This document shows positions 45,230-53,579 of a DNA stretch of 64,000 nt, piece after piece. The notes below the pieces were generated by a model. The model was not told where the DNA came from. It was given only the letters and a program-made list of their open reading frames with translations, and did not search any database. Positions within the stretch are counted from its first letter, which is position 1. Each line of letters opens with the position of its first letter. A program made the translations under genes and the position numbers. This DNA is from Mesorhizobium sp. DCY119 (GTDB lineage Bacteria; Pseudomonadota; Alphaproteobacteria; Rhizobiales; Rhizobiaceae), in assembly GCF_003590645.1 (NCBI RefSeq), contig NZ_CP031834.1, forward strand, positions 4,526,501-4,590,500. The letters are read 5' to 3'.

Positions 45230-45928
45230 ATGATCAGGAAACCGAGCTCAGCAAACACGCAGGCAGCCTCGTCTCCCTCCGCCGAGCAGACGCGGACTGC
45301 GCTCATTCGCGCCGCGCTGACGCTTTTCGGTGCCAAGGGCTTCGAGGGCACGTCGACGCGTGAAATCGCCGCCCAGGCCAATGCCAATATCGGCTCCATC
45401 GCCTATCACTTCGGCGGCAAGGAGGGGCTAAGGACGGCAGCGGCGGACTATATCGTCGCGACCATCCAGGGCATTGCCGGCCAGGCGCTGGGCAATTTCG
45501 AGCTTGCTGGCGGGGCGAAGATCACGCCGGAAGGCGCACATGCGCAGCTTCGGGCAGCCCTTGAGCGCATGGTCGCCTTCGTCGTCGTGCAGCCCGAGGC
45601 TGGCGAGATCGTGCAGTTCCTGCTGCGCGAGCTTGCCCATCCGACGGCAGCGCTCGACCGCATCTATAGCGGCGTGTTCGAACCGACCCACAAGCGGCTC
45701 TGCGCGATGTGGGAGGCTGCCACAGGCGAAGCCGCCGAGAGTGAGGAAACCAAGCTCGTCGTCTTCACGCTTATCGGACAGGTCATCTATTTCCGCATCG
45801 GCCGCGAGGCCGTGAAGCGGCGCATGGGCTGGAATGAAATCGGCCAGGCGGACGCGGCCAAGATCGCGGTGGTCGCCGGGCAAAATCTCGATGCAATCCT
45901 GAACTCCCGGAAAGGCAGGAAGCCATGA
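45230..45928 (+). CDS. TetR-family regulator (CecR-like)
   Basis: This 232-residue TetR repressor has its HTH at about residues 22-65 (TLFGAKGFEGTSTREIAAQANANIGSIAYHFGGKEGL). The domain set resembles CecR/YbiH, which in enteric bacteria controls a neighbouring ABC exporter. Its stop overlaps the next gene (45925-45928). A large palindrome covers its promoter, implying autorepression. GAGG lies close to the ATG. Confidence 0.85.
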   Translation: MIRKPSSANTQAASSPSAEQTRTALIRAALTLFGAKGFEGTSTREIAAQANANIGSIAYHFGGKEGLRTAAADYIVATIQGIAGQALGNFELAGGAKITPEGAHAQLRAALERMVAFVVVQPEAGEIVQFLLRELAHPTAALDRIYSGVFEPTHKRLCAMWEAATGEAAESEETKLVVFTLIGQVIYFRIGREAVKRRMGWNEIGQADAAKIAVVAGQNLDAILNSRKGRKP

Positions 45929-46869
45929 GCTTTCTTTGCGCCATCCCTCTCGCCGCCTCGCTGTTTTCGTCCTGTGCGGGCGAAGCGCCGCTGGCCGTCG
46001 GCTATGTCGAGGGCGACTATGTTCTGCTGGCGCCGATCGAGGTGGCGCAGGTGCGTTCTATCGCGGTGAAGCGCGGCGACCGCGCCGAGCCCGGCAAGCC
46101 GATCGCGCTTATGGAAGACGCCGATGCGAAGATCGCCGTCGCGCAGGCAGAAGCCGCCCTTGCCCAGGCACAGGCCGAGCTTGCCGACCTTCAGATCGGC
46201 AAGCGGCCCGAGGAAATCGCCGTGCTGGAAGCTTCAGTGCAATCGGCCAAGGCGCAGGCCGACGACGCCCAGCGCACATTGAGCCGCACGCAAGACCTGA
46301 CAAAGCGGGGCGTCGCCACGCAGGCGCAGCTGGACGATGCGACTACGAAAATGGAGGTCGCGGCAGCCGCAATCGGACAGAGCACGGCCAATCTTGCAGT
46401 CGGGCGCCTGCCGGCACGGCCCGAGACGATCAAGGCCGCGGAGAACGCGGTGAAGGTCGCGCAAGCCAAGCTCGAGCAGGCGCGCTGGCAGCTTTCCAAG
46501 CGGACCATCGAAGCGCCCGCACCCGGCCGCGTCAGCGACGTCATCCGCAATCCAGGCGACGTCGCCGGACCGTCCGCGCCAGTGATTTCCATGCTGCCGG
46601 ACGGAGCGGTGAAGCTGAAGGTCTATGTGCCGGAAGCGCAGTTCTCGTCGGTCAAGATCGGCACCGAATTGTCGGTGCGCTGCGACGGGTGCCGCCCGGA
46701 TTTGAAGGCGAAGGTGAGCTATGTCTCGCCCGACCCTGAGTTCACGCCGCCGGTCATCTACTCGCTGGAGACCCGCCAGAAGCTGGTCTACCTCGTCGAA
46801 GCGCGGCCGGAAGGCGATGCGACGCCGTTGCAGCCGGGGCAGATCGTGGATGTGAGTTTAGGGGAGTAG
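45925..46869 (+). CDS. HlyD-family membrane fusion protein of an ABC exporter
   Basis: This 314-residue periplasmic adaptor has an N-terminal hydrophobic segment with SSC near residue 17, which may be a lipidation site. Biotinyl-lipoyl-like halves frame a long coiled-coil Ala/Gln/Glu-rich hairpin at about residues 70-195. C-terminal beta sequences follow. It should bridge the inner-membrane ABC unit to an outer-membrane channel. It is cotranscribed with the TetR gene. Confidence 0.85.
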   Translation: MSFLCAIPLAASLFSSCAGEAPLAVGYVEGDYVLLAPIEVAQVRSIAVKRGDRAEPGKPIALMEDADAKIAVAQAEAALAQAQAELADLQIGKRPEEIAVLEASVQSAKAQADDAQRTLSRTQDLTKRGVATQAQLDDATTKMEVAAAAIGQSTANLAVGRLPARPETIKAAENAVKVAQAKLEQARWQLSKRTIEAPAPGRVSDVIRNPGDVAGPSAPVISMLPDGAVKLKVYVPEAQFSSVKIGTELSVRCDGCRPDLKAKVSYVSPDPEFTPPVIYSLETRQKLVYLVEARPEGDATPLQPGQIVDVSLGE

Positions 46870-46977
46870 TGAGTAGTGAGTAGTGAGTAGTGAGTAGTGA
46901 GTAGTTAAATCCGGATTGAGCGCGGCCATGTCAAAGATAGTTTCCTCTACTCGCTATTCACTACTCACTATTCACTG
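46864..46977. repeat. GTAGTGA tandem and inverted repeat in the exporter operon
   Basis: About six GTAGTGA-like units at 46864-46905 overlap the HlyD stop. They face inverted TTCACTACTCACTATTCAC-like sequence at 46945-46977. The same family lies at 23422-23500. It is not a CRISPR: there are no spacers. Confidence 0.85.
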
Positions 46978-46998
46978 CATCGCCGAAGGCGATGCACA

Positions 46999-47916
46999 AT
47001 GAACGCCATCGAAGTCCACAACCTGGTCAAGCGCTTCGGCACGAAAACCGTCGTCGATCATGTGACGATGAGCGTGGCCGAGGGCGAGATCGTCGGCTTT
47101 CTCGGGCCGAACGGCTCGGGCAAGACGACGACGATCCGCATCATGTGCGGGCTGCTGACGCCCGACGAAGGCGACGGCCAGGTGCTCGGCTACGATCTTC
47201 TGACCGACAGCCTGAAGATCAAGCGCGAGGTCGGCTACATGACCCAGAAATTCTCGTTCTATGAAGACCTGACCATCGGCGAAAACCTCGAATTCGTCGC
47301 AAGGCTCTACCAGCTGCGGCCGGTGGAGGAGCATGTCGGCCGAACGCTGGAAGAGCTGGGACTGACCTCACGGCGCGACCAGCTGGCCGGCACGCTCTCT
47401 GGCGGCTGGAAGCAGCGGCTGGCGCTCGCCGCCTGCATCATGCACAAGCCGAAGCTGCTGCTGCTCGACGAGCCGACCGCCGGCGTCGACCCCAAGGCGC
47501 GGCGCGAATTCTGGGACGAGATCCACCGGCTGGCGCGAGACGGGCTGACCGTTCTGGTCTCGACCCACTACATGGACGAGGCCGAGCGCTGCCATCGCAT
47601 CAGCTACATTTCCTACGGCAAGCTGCTCGCCACCGGCACGGTCGACGAGGTGATCGCTAATGCCGGGCTGAGCACCTTCGTGGTCAGCGGGCCGAGACTG
47701 AACGAGGTCGCGGCAGCACTCGAAGGCAAGCCCGGCGTCGAGCAGGTCGCGCCCTTCGGCACGACGCTGCATGTCGTCGGCTCCGACCGCAAGCTGCTCG
47801 AAGCGGCACTGAAGGAGATCAAGGCGCGCAAGGACACGAAGGTTGAGCCGGGCGAAACCAGCCTGGAGGACGTGTTCATCCAATTCATGGCTGGGTCGAA
47901 GGACAACATGGCATGA
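46999..47916 (+). CDS. ABC-2 exporter ATP-binding protein
   Basis: This 305-residue ATPase has Walker A GPNGSGKTTT near residue 34, signature LSGGWKQR near 133, Walker B LLLLDEP and THYMDEAERC. The C-terminal region (about 215-305) is a family extension. It contains one ATPase domain, whereas the enteric homologue YbhF has two. The stop overlaps the permease start at 47913-47916. Confidence 0.88.
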   Translation: MNAIEVHNLVKRFGTKTVVDHVTMSVAEGEIVGFLGPNGSGKTTTIRIMCGLLTPDEGDGQVLGYDLLTDSLKIKREVGYMTQKFSFYEDLTIGENLEFVARLYQLRPVEEHVGRTLEELGLTSRRDQLAGTLSGGWKQRLALAACIMHKPKLLLLDEPTAGVDPKARREFWDEIHRLARDGLTVLVSTHYMDEAERCHRISYISYGKLLATGTVDEVIANAGLSTFVVSGPRLNEVAAALEGKPGVEQVAPFGTTLHVVGSDRKLLEAALKEIKARKDTKVEPGETSLEDVFIQFMAGSKDNMA

Positions 47917-49049
47917 ACGCTATGTTTTCCTTCGCCCGCCTCGGCGCGCTTTTGATGAAGGAATTCATCCAGATGCGCCGCGACCGCATCACCTTCGCCA
48001 TGATGCTGGGCGTGCCGCTGATGCAACTGGTACTGTTCGGTTTCGCCATCAACAGCGATCCGAAAAGCCTGCCGGCGGCCCTCGTCGCCACCAGCAACGA
48101 CCAATACACCCGCGCCATGGTGTCGGCGCTGCAGATGACCGACTACTACCGTTTCGACTATGTGGCGCAGAGTGCGGCGGAGGCCGAAGAACTGATGGCC
48201 AAGGGCGCCGTTTCCTTCGTCGTCACCATTCCCTCGGATTTTGCACGGCGCGTCGAGCGGCGCGACAGCCCGCAGATCCTGATCGAGGCTGATGCGACAG
48301 ATCCTTCGGCGGCGAGCGGCGCGGTCTCGACGCTGAGCACTGTGGCAAGCCAGGCGCTGCTGCGCGAACAGGGCATGCAGGCCGAAGCCGCCGAGACCGC
48401 CAAGACCCAGCTTCAGGTGGTCGTGCACAAACGCTACAACCCCGAAGGCATCTCGCAATACAACATCGTGCCCGGCCTGCTCGGTGTCATCCTGCAGATG
48501 ACCATGGTGATGATGACCTCCATGGCGCTGACGCGCGAGACCGAGCGCGGCACGATGGAAAACCTGCTGGCCATGCCAGCGAGCCCGGCCGAGATCATGC
48601 TGGGCAAGGTGCTGCCCTTCCTCGTGGTCGGCGCGGTGCAGGTGGCGGTGGTGCTGGTGGCAGCCAAGCTGCTGTTTGCTATCCCCTTCGTCGGCTCACT
48701 TTCGCTGCTCTTGTCGGCCGTGCTGGTGTTCGTGCTGTCGCTGGTGCTGCTCGGCTACACCATCTCGACCATGGCGCGCACGCAGATGCAGGCGATGCAG
48801 CTCACCTTCTTTTTCTTCCTGCCGTCGCTGCTGCTGTCGGGCTTCATGTTTCCCTATCGCGGCATGCCGGACTGGGCGCAGGTTCTGGGTGAGATTTTTC
48901 CGCTGACGCATTTCCTGCGCATCGTGCGGGCGGTGATGCTGAAGGGTGCCGACTTCCAGGCGATTGCGGGAGAGGTCAGCGCACTGGTGCTGTTCGTGTT
49001 CCTGTTTGCAGGGCTGGCGCTGTTCCGCTTCCGGCGGACGCTGGATTGA
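47913..49049 (+). CDS. ABC-2 exporter permease
   Basis: This 378-residue permease has a first helix at about residues 25-45, a large periplasmic domain (about 50-180), and several C-terminal membrane helices (about 180-375) with the family block FSLLGYTISTMA-like (VLLGYTISTMARTQMQAMQ). Only one permease gene is present, so a homodimer is expected; enteric clusters have two. The substrate is unknown, possibly drugs or lipids. Confidence 0.87.
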   Translation: MNAMFSFARLGALLMKEFIQMRRDRITFAMMLGVPLMQLVLFGFAINSDPKSLPAALVATSNDQYTRAMVSALQMTDYYRFDYVAQSAAEAEELMAKGAVSFVVTIPSDFARRVERRDSPQILIEADATDPSAASGAVSTLSTVASQALLREQGMQAEAAETAKTQLQVVVHKRYNPEGISQYNIVPGLLGVILQMTMVMMTSMALTRETERGTMENLLAMPASPAEIMLGKVLPFLVVGAVQVAVVLVAAKLLFAIPFVGSLSLLLSAVLVFVLSLVLLGYTISTMARTQMQAMQLTFFFFLPSLLLSGFMFPYRGMPDWAQVLGEIFPLTHFLRIVRAVMLKGADFQAIAGEVSALVLFVFLFAGLALFRFRRTLD

Positions 49050-49084
49050 GTTCAGCTTTGCGTGGTCCAATCATGTTTGGGTGC

Positions 49085-49238
49085 GTCCTTCGAGGCTCGC
49101 TTCGCTCGCACCTCAGGATGAGGGAGTTTGGCGCGCCATGATCTGAACCTGAAGCGTAAGCGCGTCTCAGAATAGAGAGCCTCTGCCGGCACCTTCCTCC
49201 CTCATCCTGAGGTGCGAGCGAAGCGAGCCTCGAAGGAC
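49085..49238. repeat. Inverted pair of the 42-base GAGG repeat
   Basis: The arms 49085-49126 and 49197-49238 are perfect reverse complements and identical to 9602-9643. The centre of 70 bases has no gene. The pair lies between the exporter operon and a convergent small gene. Confidence 0.92.
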
Positions 49239-49280
49239 CCACCCAGGCAACCGAAGGTCAAATCCTGGGCAGCCCGGGCA

Positions 49281-49598
49281 TCACCCCAGCAGCACGCTCT
49301 TGCGCTTGTCGCCGCCGGCCTTGCGCCAGGCGTTGAGGCGATGGGTTGCGGCGGCGAAGGAAATCTTCATCGCCTGGGCCACCGAATAGCGGCTCTTGCC
49401 CTCGTCGAACAGGCGATAGCAGCACTCGACGCCGTCGGCGGTCAGCTTGCCGTCGCAGGTCTTGTTGCGCGGGTCGGCGGGGTCGAATTTCTGTGCCGGC
49501 GGCTGGAGCATGCCCTTGAGGCGTTCGAGATCGGACTCGATGCTGGCGATGAGTTCGAGCACGGGCTTGGGATCGAGGGGCTGCTTCTTGGCCGACAT
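49281..49598 (-). CDS. Small conserved-looking HTH-like protein of unknown function
   Basis: This 105-residue protein has an N-terminal amphipathic segment (LELIASIESDLERLKGML, about residues 14-31) suited to a coiled coil, two adjacent Cys (VECCYRLF), and a C-terminal YSVAQAMKISFAAATHRLNAW stretch that looks like a helix-turn-helix. GAAGGAAG lies upstream of the ATG, with a TATACT element at 49617-49622 on the coding strand. I do not recognise the family. A DNA-binding role is an inference from pattern only. Confidence 0.65.
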   Translation of the reverse strand: MSAKKQPLDPKPVLELIASIESDLERLKGMLQPPAQKFDPADPRNKTCDGKLTADGVECCYRLFDEGKSRYSVAQAMKISFAAATHRLNAWRKAGGDKRKSVLLG

Positions 49599-49726
49599 CG
49601 CGACTTCCTTCTTATGAGTATAGCTTAGCCTATATAGGTGAAGGTATGGCTATAAAAAGACCGGCGCCTGCTTTTTTGTCGCGGCGGTCCGCCCTGCCCC
49701 GGCCATTGACCACGGCGGGACATGAT

Positions 49727-49753
49727 CCTAGTTTAGAACTATTCTAAACTAGG
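49727..49753. promoter_or_regulatory. Iron-control element (ICE) for mbfA
   Basis: Perfect 12-base arms CCTAGTTTAGAA and TTCTAAACTAGG with a 3-base spacer include the published Irr/ICE core TTTAGAA-N3-TTCTAAA. It overlaps the likely -10 (TAGTTT at 49729-49734, with TTGACC at 49706-49711) and ends 11 bases before the ATG. Confidence 0.85.
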
Positions 49754-49764
49754 TATTCGCACTC

Positions 49765-50748
49765 ATGCTTTCCCGCGTTTTCGGCTTTGGCCGCCGTCCC
49801 TTCGAATCCCTGTCGGAACAGGAAATCCTGGCGCTTGCAATCTCGTCGGAAGAAGACGATGCGCGCATCTACCGCGCCTATGCCGACGGCCTCTCGGAGC
49901 AATATCCAGACTCGTCCAAGGTGTTCGAGGAAATGGCGGAGGAAGAAGACGGCCATCGCGCCGTGCTGATCGAACTCCACCGCAAGCGCTTCGGCGAGCG
50001 CATTCCGCTGATCCGGCGCGAGCATGTGCGCGGCTGGTATGAACGCAGGCCCGACTGGCTGGTGCGGCCGCTCGGCCTCGACAAGGTGCGGGCCATGGCC
50101 GAGCAGATGGAGGACCAGGCCTACCGCTTCTATATCGAGGCGATAAAGCGGACCTCCGATGCTTCGACGCGCAAGCTGCTCGGCGATCTGGCGGCTGCCG
50201 AAAAAGTGCACGAGTCGCTGGCCGTTCGGCTTGGCCAGAAGCACCTGACCGACGACGTGAAGTCGCAGGAAGCTGCGACCGAGCGGCGGCAATTCATCCT
50301 GACCATGGTGCAGCCGGGACTGGCGGGCCTGATGGACGGTTCGGTGTCGACGCTGGCGCCGATCTTTGCCGCAGCCTTTGCCACGGGCGACACATGGCAG
50401 ACATTTCTGGTCGGCCTGTCGGCCTCGGTGGGTGCCGGCATTTCCATGGGCTTCACCGAAGCGGCGCATGATGACGGCAAGATTTCGGGCCGCGGCTCGC
50501 CGATCATCCGGGGGCTGGCTTCCGGCATCATGACGGCGATCGGCGGGCTTGGACATGCCCTGCCCTATCTGATCGCCGATTTCTGGACGGCAACGACGAT
50601 CGCCGCGATCGTGGTCTTCATCGAGCTCTGGGCCATCGTCTTCATCCAGAACCGCTTCATGGAAACGCCCTGGCTGCGCGCCACGCTGCAAGTGGTGCTC
50701 GGCGGCGCGCTGGTGCTGGCGGCAGGTGTGCTGATCGGGAATGCTTAG
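49765..50748 (+). CDS. mbfA: Membrane-bound ferritin-like iron exporter
   Basis: This 327-residue protein joins an N-terminal ferritin-like (erythrin/VIT1 group) domain, with ExxH motifs EEEDGHRAV and EKVHESLAV, to a C-terminal VIT1-type membrane region of about five helices (about 185-327). MbfA proteins of Agrobacterium and Bradyrhizobium export iron and protect against H2O2; Irr represses them in low iron. The perfect ICE just upstream supports the name. The stop overlaps the convergent ABM stop. Confidence 0.92.
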   Translation: MLSRVFGFGRRPFESLSEQEILALAISSEEDDARIYRAYADGLSEQYPDSSKVFEEMAEEEDGHRAVLIELHRKRFGERIPLIRREHVRGWYERRPDWLVRPLGLDKVRAMAEQMEDQAYRFYIEAIKRTSDASTRKLLGDLAAAEKVHESLAVRLGQKHLTDDVKSQEAATERRQFILTMVQPGLAGLMDGSVSTLAPIFAAAFATGDTWQTFLVGLSASVGAGISMGFTEAAHDDGKISGRGSPIIRGLASGIMTAIGGLGHALPYLIADFWTATTIAAIVVFIELWAIVFIQNRFMETPWLRATLQVVLGGALVLAAGVLIGNA

Positions 50749-51089
50749 CCATTCACCACCAGACTATCCGCCGGCGCTTCCGCCCTTTCATCAAGCCCAT
50801 AATCGCGCACGACATGGGCGATGCGCAGGCGATAACCTTCGAAGATGCCGCCGCGTCCGGCCTGCTGCGCCTGCCGGTGTTCCTCGGTGTTGCGCCACGC
50901 CTTGACCGCCTCCTCGTCGCGCCAGAACGACAGCGACAGCATGCGGTCGGGATTGGTCAGGCTCTGGAACCGCTCGACCGAGATGAAGCCGTCCATGCTC
51001 TCCAGCAGCGGCTTCAGATTGCCGGCGATGCCGAGATAGGCGTCGCGCTTGCCTTCGGCGGGCGTGACTTCGAAGATGACTGCGATCAT
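50745..51089 (-). CDS. Antibiotic-biosynthesis-monooxygenase-domain (ABM) protein
   Basis: This 114-residue ferredoxin-like dimeric alpha-beta fold protein (MIAVIFEVTPAEGKRDAYL, then LSLSFWRDEEAVKAWR) resembles ABM heme-degrading or quinone-type monooxygenases. Its specific activity is unknown. Its start overlaps the NIPSNAP gene stop (51086-51089), and its stop overlaps mbfA. Confidence 0.83.
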   Translation of the reverse strand: MIAVIFEVTPAEGKRDAYLGIAGNLKPLLESMDGFISVERFQSLTNPDRMLSLSFWRDEEAVKAWRNTEEHRQAQQAGRGGIFEGYRLRIAHVVRDYGLDERAEAPADSLVVNG

Positions 51090-51418
51090 GGCAAGACCTT
51101 TGCGGCGTGCGGCCCCGAGGCCAGTTTCAGGAAGATGCGGTCCTCGCGGCGGATGAATTTTTTCTCCTTGGCGAAAGCGTAATTTTCTCTCCCGAGGAGG
51201 TCGGACGCAAGCCGTGCGCGGTAAGCTTCGTAGGCGGCGAGGTTTTCGATGTTGTAGACGCCGTAGGCCGTCGTTGCCGAGCCTTCATGCGGGGCGAAAT
51301 AGCCGATGAGATCGGCACCGCAGCGCGGGATCGCCTGGCCCCAATTGCGGGCATATTCCTCAAAATCGGTCTTGCCGAACGGATCGATCTCATAGCGGAT
51401 GAAACAGGTGATGGTCAT
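51086..51418 (-). CDS. NIPSNAP-family protein
   Basis: This 110-residue protein has the NIPSNAP ferredoxin-like fold pattern: MTITCFIRYEIDPF, GCGADLIGYF-like (RCGADLIGYFAPHEG), and YEAYRARLASD. The function of bacterial members is not settled. It is coupled to the ABM gene and downstream of a DUF1127 gene. Confidence 0.85.
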   Translation of the reverse strand: MTITCFIRYEIDPFGKTDFEEYARNWGQAIPRCGADLIGYFAPHEGSATTAYGVYNIENLAAYEAYRARLASDLLGRENYAFAKEKKFIRREDRIFLKLASGPHAAKVLP

Positions 51419-51493
51419 TTTTCTTTCCTCATGATTGCGGGAGGGGAATGGTTCGATCTTCGTCGAAACATCCGGCTGGTCGATCTGTCATGC

Positions 51494-51718
51494 TCAGCGC
51501 CGCCAGAACGGCTTGGCGCATTCGCGTGCCACGTCGTTCGGCGAGATGCCGATATCGCGCAGCAGGTGATCGTCGAGTTCGGCAAGGTCCTGGCGCTGGA
51601 GCCAGCGCTCGTAGCGGGAAACGATGCAGCGACAGAACCGGAGGAATGGCGCGAAGGCAGAGCCGGGCCTCTCGGGTTGCCCCAAATTCGCAGCGTCTCG
51701 AAGGGCGGTATCGGTCAT
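51494..51718 (-). CDS. DUF1127 small protein
   Basis: This 74-residue protein has the DUF1127 core (RYERWLQRQDLAELDDHLLRDIGISPNDV) at residues 33-62. Such short Arg/Leu-rich proteins are common in rhizobia, where related ones influence RNA and phosphate or carbon metabolism. The start at 51718 follows GGAG; ATG 51736 is an alternative giving 80 residues. Confidence 0.85.
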   Translation of the reverse strand: MTDTALRDAANLGQPERPGSAFAPFLRFCRCIVSRYERWLQRQDLAELDDHLLRDIGISPNDVARECAKPFWRR

Positions 51719-51766
51719 GTTTTTCTCCATCGTCATGCAACAGAGAATACAGCTTGCAGCACATGA

Positions 51767-51782
51767 ATGCTTCGACTAGCAT
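51767..51782. promoter_or_regulatory. Candidate ArsR operator
   Basis: ATGCT-6-AGCAT is a perfect dyad 6 bases before the ArsR-type start, in the space shared with the divergent DUF1127 gene. Confidence 0.4.
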
Positions 51783-51788
51783 CGAACT

Positions 51789-52469
51789 ATGAAGAACGGT
51801 CCCGACATAGCGCGCATTGCCAGCCTCGTAGGCGACCCGGCACGCGCCAACATGCTGACGGCACTGATGGGCGGCGGCGCGCTGACCGCCAGCGAACTGG
51901 CGCTGGAAGCCGGCGTCACCGTGCAGACGGCGAGTTCGCATCTGTCGAAGCTGATGGAGGGTGGGCTGCTGTCGCTCGCGGCACAGGGCCGCCACCGCTA
52001 TTACGGCCTTGCCAGCACGCAGGTGGCCGGCATGCTGGAATCGATCATGGGTGTGGCCGCCACATCCGGGCCGCAGCGCGTGCGCCCCGGCCCGCGCGAC
52101 GCGACGATGCGGGAAGCACGCATCTGCTACGACCATCTCGCCGGCGACCACGCCGTGGCGATGCTCGACGGTTTTCTGGCGCGCAAGATTCTTTTGCGCG
52201 ACGGCGACAAGATCACGATAGGAAAGGCCGGCACCGGTTATTTCCAGGCGGTCGGCATCGAGCCGGAAACGCTGAAGAAATCCCGCCGGCAGGTCTGCCG
52301 CGCCTGCCTCGACTGGAGCGTACGGCGCTCGCATCTGGCCGGCACGCTGGGTGCCGCGATCTTCGACAAGATCCTCACTGAGAAATGGGCGCGCCGCGAC
52401 GCCGAAAGCCGGGCGGTCGTATTTTCGCCTGCCGGCAAAAAGGAATTCGAGAAGGCTTTTCTCAGCTAG
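51789..52469 (+). CDS. ArsR-type transcriptional regulator with C-terminal extension
   Basis: This 226-residue regulator has an N-terminal winged HTH (about residues 5-85: RANMLTALMGG, SELALEAGVTVQTASSHLSKL). The extra C-terminal domain (about 100-226) carries Cys in ARICYDHLAGDHA and RQVCRACLDWSVRR. A CxxC lies near residue 177, suggesting metal or thiol sensing. It is divergent from the DUF1127-NIPSNAP-ABM operon. Confidence 0.85.
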   Translation: MKNGPDIARIASLVGDPARANMLTALMGGGALTASELALEAGVTVQTASSHLSKLMEGGLLSLAAQGRHRYYGLASTQVAGMLESIMGVAATSGPQRVRPGPRDATMREARICYDHLAGDHAVAMLDGFLARKILLRDGDKITIGKAGTGYFQAVGIEPETLKKSRRQVCRACLDWSVRRSHLAGTLGAAIFDKILTEKWARRDAESRAVVFSPAGKKEFEKAFLS

Positions 52470-52482
52470 ACAAAAAGCGCGG

Positions 52483-52604
52483 CGTCATCCCGGAAGCCGT
52501 AGCGAAGCGAAGGCTATCCGGGGACCCATTCCGTGAGATTCGTTGTTCCGGAATGGGTCCCGGGTCTCTGCATTCGCTTCGCTCATGCTCCGCCCGGGAT
52601 GACG
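52483..52604. repeat. Nested inverted repeat
   Basis: The ends CGTCATCCCGG and CCGGGATGACG frame inner arms GACCCATTCCG and CGGAATGGGTC. It shares family with 25527-25660 and 10154-10406. It lies after the ArsR gene and before the DUF892 gene, whose 3' end faces it. Confidence 0.88.
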
Positions 52605-52656
52605 ACCGTTCTTAACTGCCGCCAATTGCAAAAACCGATGAACCGCTCACCGAGCG

Positions 52657-53163
52657 CTACTCGGCGGCCTGCAGGTTGATGTTACCCTCGGCAAGCGTCG
52701 TCAGCTTCTTGTCGGTCGCTTCCTCCTCCTTGAGGTTCTTCACAAGCACGGCGGCGCAGTCGTCGCGGCCAAGCTGCTTGGCCCAGGCGGCCAAGGTGCC
52801 GTAGCGCGTGATCTCGTAATGCTCGACAGCCTGAGCGGACGCGATAAGCGCCGCATCCAGAACCTGCTTGTCGTCGATGTCGCCGCTGACCTCGTCGGCC
52901 TCTTCCAGAATGCCGTCAATGGCCGGGCAATTGACGCCCTTGGCCGTGACCCCGTGCATCTCGAACACCTGCTCGACGCGTTCGATATGGCCCTTGGTTT
53001 CCTGAAGATGCTTCTGGAAGCCAACCTTGAGGTCGGCGTTCGTTGCCTTGTCGATCATCTTCGGCAATGCCTTCTCGATCTGCTTTTCGGCATAGTAGAT
53101 GTCCTGCAGCGTGTGCACGAAAAGATCGTCGAGTGTTTTGATGTCTTTCGAAAAAAAGCCCAT
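52657..53163 (-). CDS. DUF892 (YciF-like) ferritin-like stress protein
   Basis: This 168-residue four-helix-bundle protein starts MGFFSKDIKTLDDLFVHTLQDIYYAEKQI, the YciF family start, and has ETKGHIERVEQVF and EHYEITRYGTLAAWA with ferritin-like Glu/His. It is a stress-response protein in many bacteria. The start at 53163 is chosen on family match. An EcfG-like promoter lies about 110 bases upstream. Confidence 0.9.
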   Translation of the reverse strand: MGFFSKDIKTLDDLFVHTLQDIYYAEKQIEKALPKMIDKATNADLKVGFQKHLQETKGHIERVEQVFEMHGVTAKGVNCPAIDGILEEADEVSGDIDDKQVLDAALIASAQAVEHYEITRYGTLAAWAKQLGRDDCAAVLVKNLKEEEATDKKLTTLAEGNINLQAAE

Positions 53164-53579
53164 GGTTTCGGCCCTTCCTGTTTCACGTTGATGTGGGAAG
53201 TTTTTGAGCACGGATGCTCGAGGGAGGCCGGTCGAACCGGTGCTCCATCGGCCAGGTCTCCCCGGTCCATTAGCCAACGTGCCGATGCGGGCACGGTTCC
53301 TTCAAATCTTCATCGAAACGGAAAAACTTGGTCCCGCATCGATGCAGGTCAGTTTTTGCGCGAGCTGCCGATTCAACGCAAAATATGTGGCGCAAAAGGC
53401 ACAGTCGGGGGAATCACGACGATTGCCAGCAAAACACCGCCAAACCAACGCTTTTCGGCCATGATCGGGGCCGGTTTTGTGAAGAAGTTAACAGCGCATT
53501 CACCGTCTATTCACGACAATAGCCTAACAATCGCGTCCATATTCGGAAGGGACATCCGAGGGACTTGGGACTTAAGAAA
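53164..53579. other. Intergenic region upstream of the DUF892 gene
   Basis: This stretch contains the EcfG-type promoter at 53276-53300 on the minus strand. No gene is evident. The segment 53395-53520 is AT-richer and holds no recognised motif. Confidence 0.45.
53276..53300 (-). promoter_or_regulatory. EcfG (general stress sigma) type promoter for the DUF892 gene
   Basis: On the minus strand GGAAC, 16 bases, then CGTT matches the alphaproteobacterial EcfG/SigT pattern. It points toward the gene at 53163, leaving a leader of about 100 bases. Confidence 0.6.

Noticed and set aside
46864-46977. Tandem GTAGTGA units considered as a CRISPR array
   Set aside because: The units are only 7 bases and contiguous, with no unique spacers or cas genes. 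It pairs with an inverted copy.
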